DNA of 64,000 nucleotides, taken from NCBI RefSeq assembly GCF_026672545.1, contig NZ_JAPPRJ010000001.1:62001-126000 (forward strand), written 5' to 3'. A program made the position numbers and the translations under genes. Shown piece after piece: positions 28,457 to 38,291 of the stretch (its first letter is position 1; each line of letters starts with the position of its first letter). The DNA is from Rhizobium sp. SL86 (GTDB lineage: Bacteria > Pseudomonadota > Alphaproteobacteria > Rhizobiales > Rhizobiaceae). A model generated the notes under the pieces. That model was not told where the DNA came from, did no database searches, and saw only the letters and a list, made by a program, of their open reading frames with translations.

Positions 28457-29887
28457 ATGGACGCGATGCTCCAATGGCTTTCCAGGCCCGTTTCCTATAC
28501 GGAGCATCTCGCGGATCATCATTTCGAACCGGCCCATGCGGATTTCTACGCGGGCCCACCCGGCAAGCCGTTTCGGCAGTTGCTGCAGGCACGTTCGGAT
28601 TTCCTGTCGATCTGGCGCCGAGGCGATTTTTCCGAACATATCAGCACGGTGAAAATCCTCGGGCGGCAGGTTATCGTCGTCAACTCGCCGGAATGGATTC
28701 GGTATGTCGTGGCGAAACGGCACGACAATTACGAGCGCAAGTCCCCGCAAATGCGCCGTGCGCTGGAATATCTGCTGGGCGACGGCCTGTTCATCTCCGA
28801 CAAGGAAACCTGGAAGCAGCGCCGCCCGCTGGTGTCCGACATCGTGCACAAGAACCGGGTGCCCGCCTTCGGGCCGATCATGACGGGCACGACCGGCGAA
28901 CTCGTGCAGCGTTGGACGAACCTTGGCGATGGCGCCGAGGTCAACGTGCTCTTCGAAATGGCCGGACTGACCGCCGAGATCATTTCACGCAGCGTGTTCG
29001 GCAACGATCTCGGCCATGAAAGCGCGCAGGCGGTCACGGACGGGTTCAGCAGCTATCAATCGCTGATCGATTCCGTGAACATCGGTTACTTCCTCGGCGC
29101 CGACGATGGGCTTCCGGTGCTGCGTACTCCCTCGCTGCGCCGGTCGGTGAAGAAAATCCACCGGATCATCGACAAGGTGATCGAGGATCACCTGGCCGGA
29201 CACGGCGACAACAATTCGATGGTGGATCTCCTGATCCGCCGGCAGAAGAGGAGCCCGGAACTCGGCCTGGATGTCGTGGCCTTGCGCAACGAGGCCGCGA
29301 CCATCTTCATGGCAGGCCACGAAACCACGGCGGCGACGCTGACCTGGGCCTGGTATCTGTTGTCGTCGGCGCACTGGGTGGAAGAGGCGGTTCATCAGGA
29401 AATCGAGAGCGTCTGCGGCGCGCGCGCACCGACGGTGGAGGACGTGCCGAACCTCAACTGGTGCCGGGCCGTCATCGAGGAAACGCTGCGGCTCTATCCG
29501 CCGGTGCCGATCCTGGCGCGACAGGCAACGGCCGCCGACCAGGTGGCGCATGTCGCGGTGGAGCCGGCAGCGCTGATCATGATCGTGCCGTGGCTGCTGC
29601 ACCGGACGGAAAGCCTGTTTGCGGACCCGCATCTCTTCAAGCCGGAACGCTTTCTCGGCAGCGAACGGCCAACGCCCTACAGCTACATTCCCTTCGCCGC
29701 CGGCCCGCGTGTCTGCCCCGGGCTGCAATTCGGCCTGTCGGAGGCGATCCTGTGCCTTGCGACGCTGGCGCAGCATTTTCGCGTGCGGGTCAAACCTGGC
29801 CATGCCGTCGAGCCGCAATGCCGCCTGACACTGCGGCCGCGCGGCGGACTGCCCGTCATCCTCCATCGCCGAACGGCCGGAGCCTGA
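28457..29887 (+). CDS. Cytochrome P450
   Basis: A 476-residue soluble-type P450 monooxygenase. The I-helix motif AGHETT is at 286-291, the K-helix ExxR at Glu342-Arg345 (EETLRLYPP), and the heme-binding loop FAAGPRVCPG with the proximal ligand Cys420. Substrate is unknown; ferredoxin partners are not in the window. Its stop is only 4 bases before an acyltransferase gene, so the two are almost surely co-transcribed and may act on the same lipid or fatty acyl substrate. Divergent from the SulP gene across 289 bases. Confidence 0.94.
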   Translation: MDAMLQWLSRPVSYTEHLADHHFEPAHADFYAGPPGKPFRQLLQARSDFLSIWRRGDFSEHISTVKILGRQVIVVNSPEWIRYVVAKRHDNYERKSPQMRRALEYLLGDGLFISDKETWKQRRPLVSDIVHKNRVPAFGPIMTGTTGELVQRWTNLGDGAEVNVLFEMAGLTAEIISRSVFGNDLGHESAQAVTDGFSSYQSLIDSVNIGYFLGADDGLPVLRTPSLRRSVKKIHRIIDKVIEDHLAGHGDNNSMVDLLIRRQKRSPELGLDVVALRNEAATIFMAGHETTAATLTWAWYLLSSAHWVEEAVHQEIESVCGARAPTVEDVPNLNWCRAVIEETLRLYPPVPILARQATAADQVAHVAVEPAALIMIVPWLLHRTESLFADPHLFKPERFLGSERPTPYSYIPFAAGPRVCPGLQFGLSEAILCLATLAQHFRVRVKPGHAVEPQCRLTLRPRGGLPVILHRRTAGA

Positions 29888-29891
29888 GCCT

Positions 29892-30887
29892 ATGACGGAG
29901 GCAGACAAGCCACCAGCGCTCTCGAAACGAAAGGCGTGGCGGTTCGTCTCGCCGTCCGCCCCTCGCCTCTCAGCACTCTTCGGCGATACACATCAACGCC
30001 GAGCCTTTGTGCGCTACTGGATCACCGACAACATCTGGAACGGCCTGCATCTCGCGACTTTCTACGCCCTGCGGCTGATGCCGATGGATAGGGTGTCGCG
30101 CGCCGGGGCAGCACTCGGGCGTTTCGCCATTCCGCGGTTTCACAAAGTTGCCGCCGGTCGTGCGCGCGCGACGATGGAAGCGCTCCGTCCTGCCCGGGAT
30201 GCCGCAGAGCAGGCGCGCCGCTTCGATGCCTATTGCGCCGCCCAAGGGCGGTTGATGACGGAATTTGCGGTGGTCAACCGTATCGCGCGACATCCGGAGC
30301 GGCTGATCGTCAACAATGTCGATGTGGTCGTCGATGCCGCCAAGCGCGGTCCGCTGATCATGGTCGGCATGCATCTCGGCAATTGGGAGATCGGCCCGAT
30401 CGTGATGCGCCGGATCGGGCTGCAGCCCTATGCGATGTATGTGCCACCCGCCGGACGCGCCAAGGCATGGCTTGCGGCCCGTGTGCGCGAAAGAGCCGGC
30501 CTGCGCTTCATTCCGCCCGGCATGCAAGGGGTGCGTCCGGCACTCGGCATCCTGAAGAGTGGCGGCGTGATATCCATCTTCTGCGACGAAGCCTTCGGCG
30601 GACGTATCCGCGGACCGTTCTTCGGGCGTCCGCCGCATCTGGAAGGCAATCTCGGGCTTGCCATCCGGCTGGCACGGATGACCGGCGCAACACTGTGCCC
30701 GTGGTACACAAAACGTGGAGAGGATTTTCGCTTTACGCTGCAGTTCCTCGAGCCGATCCGCCTGCCGCAGCAACCGGCCGGGCCGGAGGAGCTGATGGGG
30801 GATGTCGAGAGGTTGAGCCAGGTTCTCGAACCGGTGATCGCGGAAAACGCCGTGCAGTGGTTTTTCGTCGACAGCATGCTGCAATGA
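29892..30887 (+). CDS. Lysophospholipid acyltransferase family protein (LpxL/HtrB-like)
   Basis: A 331-residue protein of the lauroyl/myristoyl-acyltransferase class. The HX4E catalytic motif is HLGNWE (His161-Glu166), followed by a second block FIPPGMQGVRPALGILKSGGVISIFCDEAFGG (roughly 215-246) typical of the family. A hydrophobic stretch around residues 50-65 may anchor it to the inner membrane. Substrate (lipid A or another lipid) is not set; rhizobial lipid A has a very-long-chain fatty acid put on by LpxXL, but this sits in an unrelated cluster. Likely an operon with the P450 upstream. Confidence 0.88.
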   Translation: MTEADKPPALSKRKAWRFVSPSAPRLSALFGDTHQRRAFVRYWITDNIWNGLHLATFYALRLMPMDRVSRAGAALGRFAIPRFHKVAAGRARATMEALRPARDAAEQARRFDAYCAAQGRLMTEFAVVNRIARHPERLIVNNVDVVVDAAKRGPLIMVGMHLGNWEIGPIVMRRIGLQPYAMYVPPAGRAKAWLAARVRERAGLRFIPPGMQGVRPALGILKSGGVISIFCDEAFGGRIRGPFFGRPPHLEGNLGLAIRLARMTGATLCPWYTKRGEDFRFTLQFLEPIRLPQQPAGPEELMGDVERLSQVLEPVIAENAVQWFFVDSMLQ

Positions 30888-30978
30888 GCGGCCGGACGGC
30901 GGGCGCATGCCGGCGAACACGCCCATGCCTTGCCACCAGCCCTACACCCAGCTGCCATACCCGACTGCGCTGACCCGC

Positions 30979-33078
30979 CTAGGCCGCACGGCTCCGCTGC
31001 GCGGTGTTCGCGAGGCCCCCCTCCAACCGGAAGAGGGCCATGAGGTCGCGCAGGCGCTGGGCCTCGCCGGCCAGAACGATGGCTGCGGCGGTATTTTCCT
31101 CGACCATGGCGGCGTTCTGCTGGGTGGCCTGGTCCATCTGGCCGATCGCCACGTTGACTTCCTTCAACCCTTGCGACTGTTCCGAAGAGGCCTGGGCGAT
31201 GGCCTGCATATGCTCGTCGACCGAACCGACGCGGGTGCAGATATCGGCCAGCGCCGCGCCGACCTCCCGCACGAAACGGGAGCCGTTGACGACTTCCGCG
31301 CCGGAGGTCTGGATCAGCTCGCGAATTTCCTTCGAGGCACTGCCGGCGCGCTGGGCGAGTTCGCGCACTTCCTGGGCGACCACGGCAAATCCCTTGCCGG
31401 CCTCGCCGGCCCGCGCCGCCTCGACGCCGGCGTTGAGCGCCAGAAGATTGGTCTGGAAGGCGATTTCATCGATCACGCCGATGATGCTGGCGATCTTCTT
31501 CGATGACTGCTCGATCCGCTGCATCGCGCTGACCGCATCCTCCACCAGAACGCCGGTGCGCACCGTCTGTTCGTTGGTTTCCTGTGCCACATGCCGCGCC
31601 TCGTCGATACGGCGCACGGAGAGGCTGACATTACCGGTCACCTGCGACAGGGCGGCCGCCGTCTCCTCCAGGGCAGCGGCCTGGCGTTCCGTGCGGCGCG
31701 ACAGATCGTCGGCACTGACACTGATCTCCTTGCTTCCGCCGTCCAGCGCATGGCTGACCTCGACGATCTGGTGCATCACCTGCGCCAGACGCTGCAGGGT
31801 TTCATTCAGATTGTGACGCAAGCCCTCGAATTCCGGCGAAAACGCCTCGTCGAGGCGGAAGGAAAGATCGCCCTCCGCAAGACGTTCGAGCCCCATTGCC
31901 AGACCCGCCGTCGCGGCAGCCAGCCGCGCATTGGCGTCCTGCTCGGCTTCCTGCTGCAGGCGCACGCGCTCCGTCTCGGCGAGACGGCGGGCGGCTTCCG
32001 CCTCTTCCTCCAGACGACGGTTGGTGATGCTTGCCACACGAAACACCTCGAGTGCGGCTGCCATGGCGCCGAATTCATTGCGCTGACCGATGCCCGGCAC
32101 CGTTATATCGGTATCGCCGCCGGCGAGCTGGCGCATGGCATTGGTCACCGCGGCGATCGGACGGGTGATCGAGCGTCCGACCAGCCAGACGGCCGTGAGC
32201 AGGAGCAGGATCGTCGCGCCGAGCAGGCCGGCCGCCAGAAGAGTGTTGCGCTGCTCGATCGCGGCATTTTCGCGCTGTTTCGTTTCCCGCTCCGCCGACA
32301 GCGTCGTCCGCAGGGCGTCAACGGCCGGCATGATCGCCGCATAGGCGTCCGTGACCGACTGGGCTGCGGCATCAGCCTTCAGGGCACCTTCGGCGTAAAG
32401 GCGGAAGGCGTTCAGGTAGACCGAGAACTTGTCCACCACCCGCATGCGCTGGGCGCCGGGCCGGATCGCTGCCTTGACGAGTTCCTTAAAACGCAGGGCC
32501 TCAGTCGCATGTTTATCGAGGTAGTCGGGATCGCCACGCAGCAGGAAATCCTTTTCGTGACGGCGAAGCATCAACATGCTGGCCTGTAGCGTGGGGTCCA
32601 GAACATCGGCCAGGGCCGTCTCGGTCGAATGCACCGCAGCACGCATCGCCCCTTCCAGCCCGTCATCCTGGGTCAGGCCGAGATCCTGCTTCGCCTTGAC
32701 CAGGGCCGGAAAACGATCGGTATAGGCCAGGATCACCCGCTGCAGCTCATCGAGCATCGGCGCGGCAACAGCCGGCGCGTCGGTGCGCAGGCGCGACAGG
32801 ATGTCGGTGGCCTGGGCGGTCGCCTGACCGAAAGCGGCAACCTCAGCCATATCGCGTTGCAGCAGGAAATTGCGTTCGGCAAGCAGGCTGATGCGCAAGG
32901 CCGCCGTCAGCCGCTCGACCTCCGTTTCGCGCTGCCGCAGTTGCTCGGCAGCCTCCAGATATTGCGCCTCAATCCGGCGCTGGCCCACCGCGATCACCGC
33001 GACGGCCAAAAGCCCTGCAACGGCGATGGCCGCGAGAATAGTCACCCGATGAACAATGCCAAGTCGTGCAATAAACAT
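30979..33078 (-). CDS. Methyl-accepting chemotaxis protein with HBM-type sensor
   Basis: A 699-residue chemoreceptor. It has an N-terminal helix (about residues 10-29), a long helical periplasmic sensor, a second helix ([22 protein letters not shown]), a HAMP domain and the cytoplasmic hairpin tip [42 protein letters not shown] region. The sensor contains [20 protein letters not shown], the hallmark of the helical bimodular (HBM) domain, which in McpS of Pseudomonas binds TCA-cycle acids. The start [12 protein letters not shown] at 33078 is chosen; 25 upstream codons are discarded. It ends SRAA, with no CheR-binding pentapeptide. Confidence 0.92.
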   Translation of the reverse strand: MFIARLGIVHRVTILAAIAVAGLLAVAVIAVGQRRIEAQYLEAAEQLRQRETEVERLTAALRISLLAERNFLLQRDMAEVAAFGQATAQATDILSRLRTDAPAVAAPMLDELQRVILAYTDRFPALVKAKQDLGLTQDDGLEGAMRAAVHSTETALADVLDPTLQASMLMLRRHEKDFLLRGDPDYLDKHATEALRFKELVKAAIRPGAQRMRVVDKFSVYLNAFRLYAEGALKADAAAQSVTDAYAAIMPAVDALRTTLSAERETKQRENAAIEQRNTLLAAGLLGATILLLLTAVWLVGRSITRPIAAVTNAMRQLAGGDTDITVPGIGQRNEFGAMAAALEVFRVASITNRRLEEEAEAARRLAETERVRLQQEAEQDANARLAAATAGLAMGLERLAEGDLSFRLDEAFSPEFEGLRHNLNETLQRLAQVMHQIVEVSHALDGGSKEISVSADDLSRRTERQAAALEETAAALSQVTGNVSLSVRRIDEARHVAQETNEQTVRTGVLVEDAVSAMQRIEQSSKKIASIIGVIDEIAFQTNLLALNAGVEAARAGEAGKGFAVVAQEVRELAQRAGSASKEIRELIQTSGAEVVNGSRFVREVGAALADICTRVGSVDEHMQAIAQASSEQSQGLKEVNVAIGQMDQATQQNAAMVEENTAAAIVLAGEAQRLRDLMALFRLEGGLANTAQRSRAA

Positions 33079-33182
33079 CCGTTCTAGGCCCGATTTACAA
33101 TGGGGCCAGAAATGGGGATTGCAGCTTAACACATGATAAACCGGGCGTGACAATCTGATGAAACCTCAGCTTTCACACAGGC

Positions 33183-33216
33183 AAAGGCCGCCGAAAAGCT
33201 GTTTTCGGCGGCCCAT
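33183..33216 (-). terminator. Terminator after aspS
   Basis: A perfect 12-base stem GGCCGCCGAAAA/TTTTCGGCGGCC with a 4-base loop, 33 bases past the aspS stop. On the minus strand it ends in CCTTT, a modest U-tract, and separates aspS from the chemoreceptor gene. Confidence 0.75.
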
Positions 33217-33245
33217 TTTCAATCAAAAGGCGAAGGCGATTCTCA

Positions 33246-35036
33246 TCAGTCCTTCTTCTGCGGCGGGATCACGCGCAGCGAAAGCTCCATCAGCTGCTTC
33301 GGCATGGCAGGCGCCGGGGCGTTCATCAACAGATCCTGCGCCTGCTGGTTCATCGGGAACAGCGTGATTTCGCGCAGGTTCTTGGCGCCGACGAGCAGCA
33401 TCACGATACGGTCGATGCCGAAGGCGCAGCCGCCATGCGGAGGGGCGCCATACTGGAAGGCGCGGTACATGCCGCCGAAGCGCTCTTCGACATCCGCCTT
33501 GGAGAGGCCGACGAGTTCGAAGGCTTTTACCATCAGTTCGGGCGACTGGTTACGGATCGAACCGGAGGCGATCTCGAAGCCGTTGCAGACGGCGTCATAC
33601 TGGTAGGCCTTGATGGTGAGCGGGTCCTGGCTCTCCAAGGCTTCCAGACCACCCTGCGGCATCGAGAAGGGGTTGTGGGCGAAATCGACCTTCTTGTCTT
33701 CCTCGTTCCATTCGAAGAAGGGGAAATCGACGATCCAGCAGAATTCGAAGCGGTCGCGGTCAACGAGGTTCAGGTCCTCACCAACGCGGGTGCGCGCTTC
33801 ACCGGCGAACTTGTAGAACTTTGAAGGCTCGCCCGCGACGAAGAAGCAGGCGTCGCCCGCGTCGAGGCCGAGCTGCGTGCGGACAGCCTCGGTGCGTTCC
33901 TCGCCGATGTTCTTGGCGAGCGGGCCGGAGCCGCCGATCTTGCCGTCCTCTTCCTTCCAGAAGATGTAGCCGAGGCCGGGCTGGCCCTGAGCCTGAGCCC
34001 AGGCATTCATGCGGTCGCAGAAGGCGCGGGAGCCGCCGGTCTTGGCCGGGATCGCCCAGACCTGAACCTTTGGGTTCGAGGCGATCATGTTGGCGAAGAC
34101 CTTGAAGCCGGAACCGTCGAAATGCTCGGTGACGTTCTGCATCTCGATCGGGTTGCGCAGGTCCGGCTTGTCGGAGCCATACTTGCGGATCGCCTCATCG
34201 TAGGGGATGCGCGGCCACTGCTTGGTCACCGGCTTGCCTTCGGCAAACTGCTCGAAGACCTTCGTCATCATCGGCTCCATCGTGCCCCAGACATCTTCCT
34301 GGGTGACGAAGCTCATCTCGACGTCGAGCTGGTAGAACTCACCCGGCAGACGGTCGGCGCGCGGGTCTTCGTCGCGGAAGCACGGCGCGATCTGGAAATA
34401 ACGGTCGAAACCGGCGACCATCAGCAGCTGCTTGTACTGCTGCGGCGCCTGCGGCAGGGCAAAAAACTGGCCGGGATGGATGCGGCTCGGCACGAGGAAG
34501 TCGCGCGCGCCCTCCGGCGAGGAGGCCGTCAGGATCGGCGTCGAATATTCGGCGAAACCGGCACCGGTCATACCGGTGCGCATCGAGGCGATGATCTGGG
34601 TCCGCTTGACGATGTTCTTGTGCAGCGTCTCGCGGCGCAGGTCGAGGAAGCGGTACTTCAGGCGGACGTCTTCCGGATAGTCCGGTTCGCCAAACACCGG
34701 CAGCGGCAGTTCCTTGGCAGCCGAGAGAATCTCGATCTCCTTGGCGTAGAGTTCGATCTCGCCGGTCGCCATCTGCTTGTTGATGGTGTCCTCGGAGCGG
34801 GCCTTCACCAAGCCATCGATGCGGATCACCCATTCGCCGCGCACCGTCTCGGCCAGCTTGAAGGCCGGGCTGTCCGGATCGGCCACGACCTGGGTGATGC
34901 CGTAATGATCACGAAGGTCGATGAAGAGAACGCCGCCATGGTCGCGGACGCGGTGAACCCAGCCGGACAGGCGAACGGTTTCGCCGACGTCGGACTTTCT
35001 GAGGGCTGCACAGGTGTGGCTGCGGTAACGATGCAT
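33246..35036 (-). CDS. aspS: Aspartyl-tRNA synthetase (probably non-discriminating)
   Basis: A 596-residue class II synthetase of the bacterial type with GAD insertion. It has the N-terminal OB fold ([25 protein letters not shown]), motif 2 [19 protein letters not shown] and motif 3 [14 protein letters not shown]. His33 in RDHGG replaces the Leu of E. coli AspRS, the change that in Pseudomonas marks a non-discriminating enzyme charging both tRNA-Asp and tRNA-Asn, with GatCAB correcting the latter. This fits alphaproteobacteria, but only suggests it here. The flank holds a terminator downstream and a 150-base gap upstream. Confidence 0.96.
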   Translation of the reverse strand: MHRYRSHTCAALRKSDVGETVRLSGWVHRVRDHGGVLFIDLRDHYGITQVVADPDSPAFKLAETVRGEWVIRIDGLVKARSEDTINKQMATGEIELYAKEIEILSAAKELPLPVFGEPDYPEDVRLKYRFLDLRRETLHKNIVKRTQIIASMRTGMTGAGFAEYSTPILTASSPEGARDFLVPSRIHPGQFFALPQAPQQYKQLLMVAGFDRYFQIAPCFRDEDPRADRLPGEFYQLDVEMSFVTQEDVWGTMEPMMTKVFEQFAEGKPVTKQWPRIPYDEAIRKYGSDKPDLRNPIEMQNVTEHFDGSGFKVFANMIASNPKVQVWAIPAKTGGSRAFCDRMNAWAQAQGQPGLGYIFWKEEDGKIGGSGPLAKNIGEERTEAVRTQLGLDAGDACFFVAGEPSKFYKFAGEARTRVGEDLNLVDRDRFEFCWIVDFPFFEWNEEDKKVDFAHNPFSMPQGGLEALESQDPLTIKAYQYDAVCNGFEIASGSIRNQSPELMVKAFELVGLSKADVEERFGGMYRAFQYGAPPHGGCAFGIDRIVMLLVGAKNLREITLFPMNQQAQDLLMNAPAPAMPKQLMELSLRVIPPQKKD

Positions 35037-35189
35037 TGCGAGATCCTGGAATCACTTGTGCCGGCGCACTGCAACGAGGCCGGGCCGGCAGGGGAAAATC
35101 GGGCGGAAAAGCGCATGGGACGCCCGCTTTGTCAAGGCAGAACCGGCCATAGGGCCGATCGGCGTTTGCCTCACTGCGGTTGTGAGGGG

Positions 35190-35714
35190 TCAGGCACCGG
35201 CGGAAAACAGGTGCCGCATAGCCGCCTCTTCCTGGCGGATGCGGATCACCAGGAAGACCAGATAGACCGGCAGGCCGACGGCGAGCGTGAGATAGGCGTG
35301 GAACATCAGGGCGAAACCAAGGAGTTCCGGCAGGATGTTCAGAAAGTAGTTCGGATGCCTGACGGTGCGGAACAGCCAGTGCCGGTTGAGGGCATGCTTG
35401 CGGGCAATCATGATCTTGACCGTCCAGAGCGGCCCGAGCAGCTGTACGATCCAGACCAGCATGCCGATGGCGGCGGCATAGATGACCAAGCCGACCAGCG
35501 ACACCTTGTCGAACTGGGCATGCCGCGCGAGCCCCTCACCCAGGCAGGCGAGGTAGAACAGGCCATGGGCCAGAGCCAGAAGCCTGGTGTTCAGCACCCC
35601 GTGTTCCACCGCGCCGCCGCGACGCAGCACAGCCTCGTGGCGGCGGGACACGAGAACGCTCGAGACACGAATGGCAACCCCGATGACGAAAAACAGCAGC
35701 AGCACGAATTCCAT
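35190..35714 (-). CDS. Isoprenylcysteine carboxyl methyltransferase (ICMT) family membrane protein
   Basis: A 174-residue protein with about five membrane helices (MEFVLLLFFVIGVAI, NTRLLALAHGLFYLACL, LVGLVIYAAAIGMLVWIVQLLG and others). The C-terminal HWLFRTVRHPNYFLNILPELLGFAL carries the RHPNY motif of the ICMT/phospholipid methyltransferase-like fold that binds S-adenosylmethionine. The acceptor in bacteria is unknown. I chose MEF at 35714, with GAAGG five bases upstream; the frame is open further up (to 35891), including an ATG at 35741. Confidence 0.82.
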   Translation of the reverse strand: MEFVLLLFFVIGVAIRVSSVLVSRRHEAVLRRGGAVEHGVLNTRLLALAHGLFYLACLGEGLARHAQFDKVSLVGLVIYAAAIGMLVWIVQLLGPLWTVKIMIARKHALNRHWLFRTVRHPNYFLNILPELLGFALMFHAYLTLAVGLPVYLVFLVIRIRQEEAAMRHLFSAGA

Positions 35715-36149
35715 AGCACCTTCACCGCCCCCCCGCGGCATATTCTTGGTTTTGCTGGCGCCGATCGAGCCGCCGTCATCACGGCCACGTCTGTAAGCGC
35801 CAATGGCCGGATGTGGTAGAATTCCGGCGGCGAAGATGCAAGCCGCAGCCGCGCAATCTCGACGTTTGCGTCCAATTTGCGCAACACGCACCGATCTTAG
35901 GTGTCGAGGTCCCTATGCGGCCCGAATTTCCGAGTTTTGCGGCACGCCTGCGGCGACCGCTGGTCGGTGTCGGCTGAGCAAGAACAGGATCAACAGCGCA
36001 CCGCAGGAGCATAATATGATGACACGAAGGAGACCGTAACGGCCAAACCGCGGCAATAGCCCGATCAGGGTCAGAGGCGATGCAGCCGAATCATATTGAC
36101 CGGCAGCGACAGTCCAATCGGTGCCGACTCTTGGCACAAAGCGCAACGT
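35715..36149. other. Gap of about 435 bases without a confident gene
   Basis: Only short frames occur here. One, on the minus strand at 35913-36146 (77 codons, TTG start three bases after the tetR stop), has a hydrophobic stretch LLRVIILCSCGALLILFLL and a weak GGCGGGG ribosome site, so it could be a small membrane protein, but there is too little to call it. I saw no terminator, repeat or RNA gene. Confidence 0.4.
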
Positions 36150-36761
36150 TTACCCCGCCTCGTCCGGCAGCAGAAAATCCACCAGATCCGGCACAGGCAC
36201 GCTGTTTGTCGCCTCGCACGCACTATCGACCTCGATTTTCCCGTCAATCATCAGATGTGCGTAACCATGCACCTGCGACCAGACGAGGTGCTCGATCGAC
36301 ACACGGCCTTCCGGTGTATCAATGGCCAGACGGTCGGCGACCGGACGGCAGATATCCTTCAAAACCTGACGCGCCGCCTCACCGGCTTTACCCAGCACCG
36401 GATCCTCCCAGTCCAGCCGGTTGCGGTTGAACATCAACCGGAAGAGATGCGGATGTGCCGTTGCAAAGGCCAGATAACCGCGCAAAGCGGCGCGCAACTG
36501 GTCGGCGGGGCGCGCCGGCGCGGCCTGCATCTGTGACTGCATGGACTGGCGAAAGCTGCCAAACCCTTCCACTGCCAGCGCATTCAACAGATGCCGAAGG
36601 CTCGGGAAATGATGTTCCGGCGCCGCATGCGATACGCCGACCCGCGCTGCAATCTTGCGCAGGGAAAGATCCTCCAGCCCGAGTTCCTCCAGCATGGAGA
36701 GCCCCGTATCCACCAGCGCCTTGCGCAGGTCGCCGTGATGATATGCCGTGCGTCGTGCCAT
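36150..36761 (-). CDS. TetR/AcrR-family transcriptional regulator
   Basis: A 203-residue regulator. The helix-turn-helix is LEDLSLRKIAARVGVSHAAPEHHF (residues about 29-52), and the C-terminal ligand domain is of the TetR_C_33/WHG sort (LRGYLAFATAHPHLFRLMFNRNRLD). It is divergent from a gene pair encoding two membrane proteins, with an inverted repeat in the 101-base intergenic region, so it probably controls that pair. The ligand is unknown. Confidence 0.9.
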   Translation of the reverse strand: MARRTAYHHGDLRKALVDTGLSMLEELGLEDLSLRKIAARVGVSHAAPEHHFPSLRHLLNALAVEGFGSFRQSMQSQMQAAPARPADQLRAALRGYLAFATAHPHLFRLMFNRNRLDWEDPVLGKAGEAARQVLKDICRPVADRLAIDTPEGRVSIEHLVWSQVHGYAHLMIDGKIEVDSACEATNSVPVPDLVDFLLPDEAG

Positions 36762-36804
36762 GTCTCTTCATAACGGCGTCGATCACGCTCTGTCAAAAGC
36801 AATC

Positions 36805-36854
36805 TTGACATTGCCTGGATTTGCGCCATGCTCCATCTTGTCACCGCCAAGATG
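36805..36854 (+). promoter_or_regulatory. Candidate promoter and operator for the 36863 gene pair
   Basis: TTGACA at 36805-36810 and CATGCT at 36827-36832 give a plausible -35/-10 pair with 16-base spacing. Immediately downstream a perfect inverted repeat CATCTTG (36834-36840) and CAAGATG (36848-36854), 7-base spacer, is well placed as an operator for the divergent TetR gene. Inferred from position only. Confidence 0.45.
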
Positions 36855-36862
36855 AGGGTTCC

Positions 36863-37294
36863 ATGCCGTTCGAGACGCTCTTTTCCGCAGCCAGCACGGC
36901 GGCCATGGCCGGTTGGCTTGCCCTCATCCTCCTGCCTCGCTGGCCGATGCTGATCGCAGGCCTGCGCTACGCGCTGATCGGCGTGCTGTCGCTCACCTAT
37001 GCCACGCTGATCTTCGTCTATTTCTTTCGTGTCGAGGGCGGCGGCTTTGGCTCCATCACGCAGGTACGGCTGCTGTTTGCGAGCGATCCGGTGCTGGTGG
37101 CCGGCTGGATCCACTATCTGGCCTTCGACCTCTTCATCGGCACATGGATTGCCGTCGAGGCGGACAGGCGCGGGTTCAACCGGGTGCTGCAGGCGCCGAT
37201 TCTCGCCGCGACATTCATGTTCGGGCCACTCGGCCTGCTCCTGTTTTACCTGACATCGGCAACACAAGCCGCCCTCCTCCCAAAGAAGGCCTGA
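36863..37294 (+). CDS. ABA4-like family membrane protein (DUF4281)
   Basis: A 143-residue integral membrane protein with about four helices. The motif WIHYLAFDLFIGTWIAVEADRRG is the signature of the ABA4/DUF4281 family, named after a plant protein needed for neoxanthin synthesis; the bacterial function is unknown. The ATG at 36863 has GAGGG seven bases upstream. The next gene starts 4 bases after its stop, so they form an operon, probably repressed by the divergent TetR protein. Confidence 0.85.
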   Translation: MPFETLFSAASTAAMAGWLALILLPRWPMLIAGLRYALIGVLSLTYATLIFVYFFRVEGGGFGSITQVRLLFASDPVLVAGWIHYLAFDLFIGTWIAVEADRRGFNRVLQAPILAATFMFGPLGLLLFYLTSATQAALLPKKA

Positions 37295-37298
37295 CGCG

Positions 37299-38150
37299 AT
37301 GACGCTGATTTTCCAGGATATGCCGACACTGACCCGCAGCCGGCCCGCCCTGCCCGGCATTGAGGTGCATGCCGCAAGCCGCGTTCTGATCGTCGCCATC
37401 GGATTGTCGGCCGCGCTCGCCGTGCCGAGCCTTGCAGCCCTGCTGCTGGATGAGCGCCTGTTGAACGGCATCAGCGTCTGGTCAAAACCGCTGAAATTCC
37501 AGGCTTCGCTGGTGATGATGCTGGGCACACTGCTCCTGCTTTTGCCGCTGATCGAAAGCCGCAGCAAGACGGGTTGGGGGGTGTGGCTGGCGAGCCTGAC
37601 GGCCGCCGTGACCGCGACGGGAGAAATTCTCTACATCACGCTTCAGGCGGCCCGCGGCCGCGCCTCGCATTTCAACTCCGAAACGCCCATCGAGGCAATG
37701 GCCTACAGCATCATGGGTGCAGGCGCTGCGTTTCTGGTGCTGTCGAGTCTCGTCTTCGGCCTCTACCTCCTCTTTCGCCCCGCCACCTCTTCGCCACGCG
37801 GGCTGCAACTCGGCGGCGCCTGGGGTCTCATCCTCGGAAGCCTGCTGACACTCGTGACCGCCTTTGCGCTGGGCAGCGGCCAGATCGATGGTCCCGGTCA
37901 TTGGGTCGGCGGCGTGCGAACGGATGTCGGAGGCCTGCCTCTGTTTGGCTGGTCGCGGACTGGCGGCGATCTTCGCGTGCCGCATTTCTTCGCCACCCAT
38001 ATCATGCAGGCACTGCCGCTGGCCGGCCTGATGCTCGACCGTTTTGCACCCCGCTGGACCATGCCTGGCCTTGTCGTGAGCGCGCTGGTCTCGATCGCCA
38101 TCGTCGCCGCCACCTTTGCGCAGGCCGTTGCCGGACGGGCGTTCTTCTGA
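37299..38150 (+). CDS. Conserved membrane protein of unknown function
   Basis: A 283-residue protein with about seven hydrophobic helices, the first at about residues 29-50 and the last VVSALVSIAIVAATFAQAVAG. Conserved-looking polar stretches include NGISVWSKPLKFQASLV near the second helix, the loop ARGRASHFNSETPIEAMAYSIMG, and LRVPHFFATHIMQALPL near the end with two histidines in a membrane, a pattern seen in heme- or quinone-linked membrane proteins. No family assigned with certainty. An alternative start is the ATG at 37320. Co-transcribed with the ABA4-like gene. Confidence 0.75.
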   Translation: MTLIFQDMPTLTRSRPALPGIEVHAASRVLIVAIGLSAALAVPSLAALLLDERLLNGISVWSKPLKFQASLVMMLGTLLLLLPLIESRSKTGWGVWLASLTAAVTATGEILYITLQAARGRASHFNSETPIEAMAYSIMGAGAAFLVLSSLVFGLYLLFRPATSSPRGLQLGGAWGLILGSLLTLVTAFALGSGQIDGPGHWVGGVRTDVGGLPLFGWSRTGGDLRVPHFFATHIMQALPLAGLMLDRFAPRWTMPGLVVSALVSIAIVAATFAQAVAGRAFF

Positions 38151-38291
38151 AAGGCTCCACCGGACCGATCGATTTTGCTGATAAATGAATTTACGCTCTG
38201 CGCTGTTTTTAACGATCTTGCACCGCTAAGAAGGCATGAGTGGTGCGGGGAACAATCCGGTCGTGCCGTCCTTGCAGGAAAATCGATTGCA

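Noticed and set aside
35913..36146. Possible 77-residue membrane protein right after the tetR gene
   Set aside because: It has a hydrophobic stretch and a weak ribosome site, but starts at TTG and has no recognisable relatives, so it is only noted in the gap entry.
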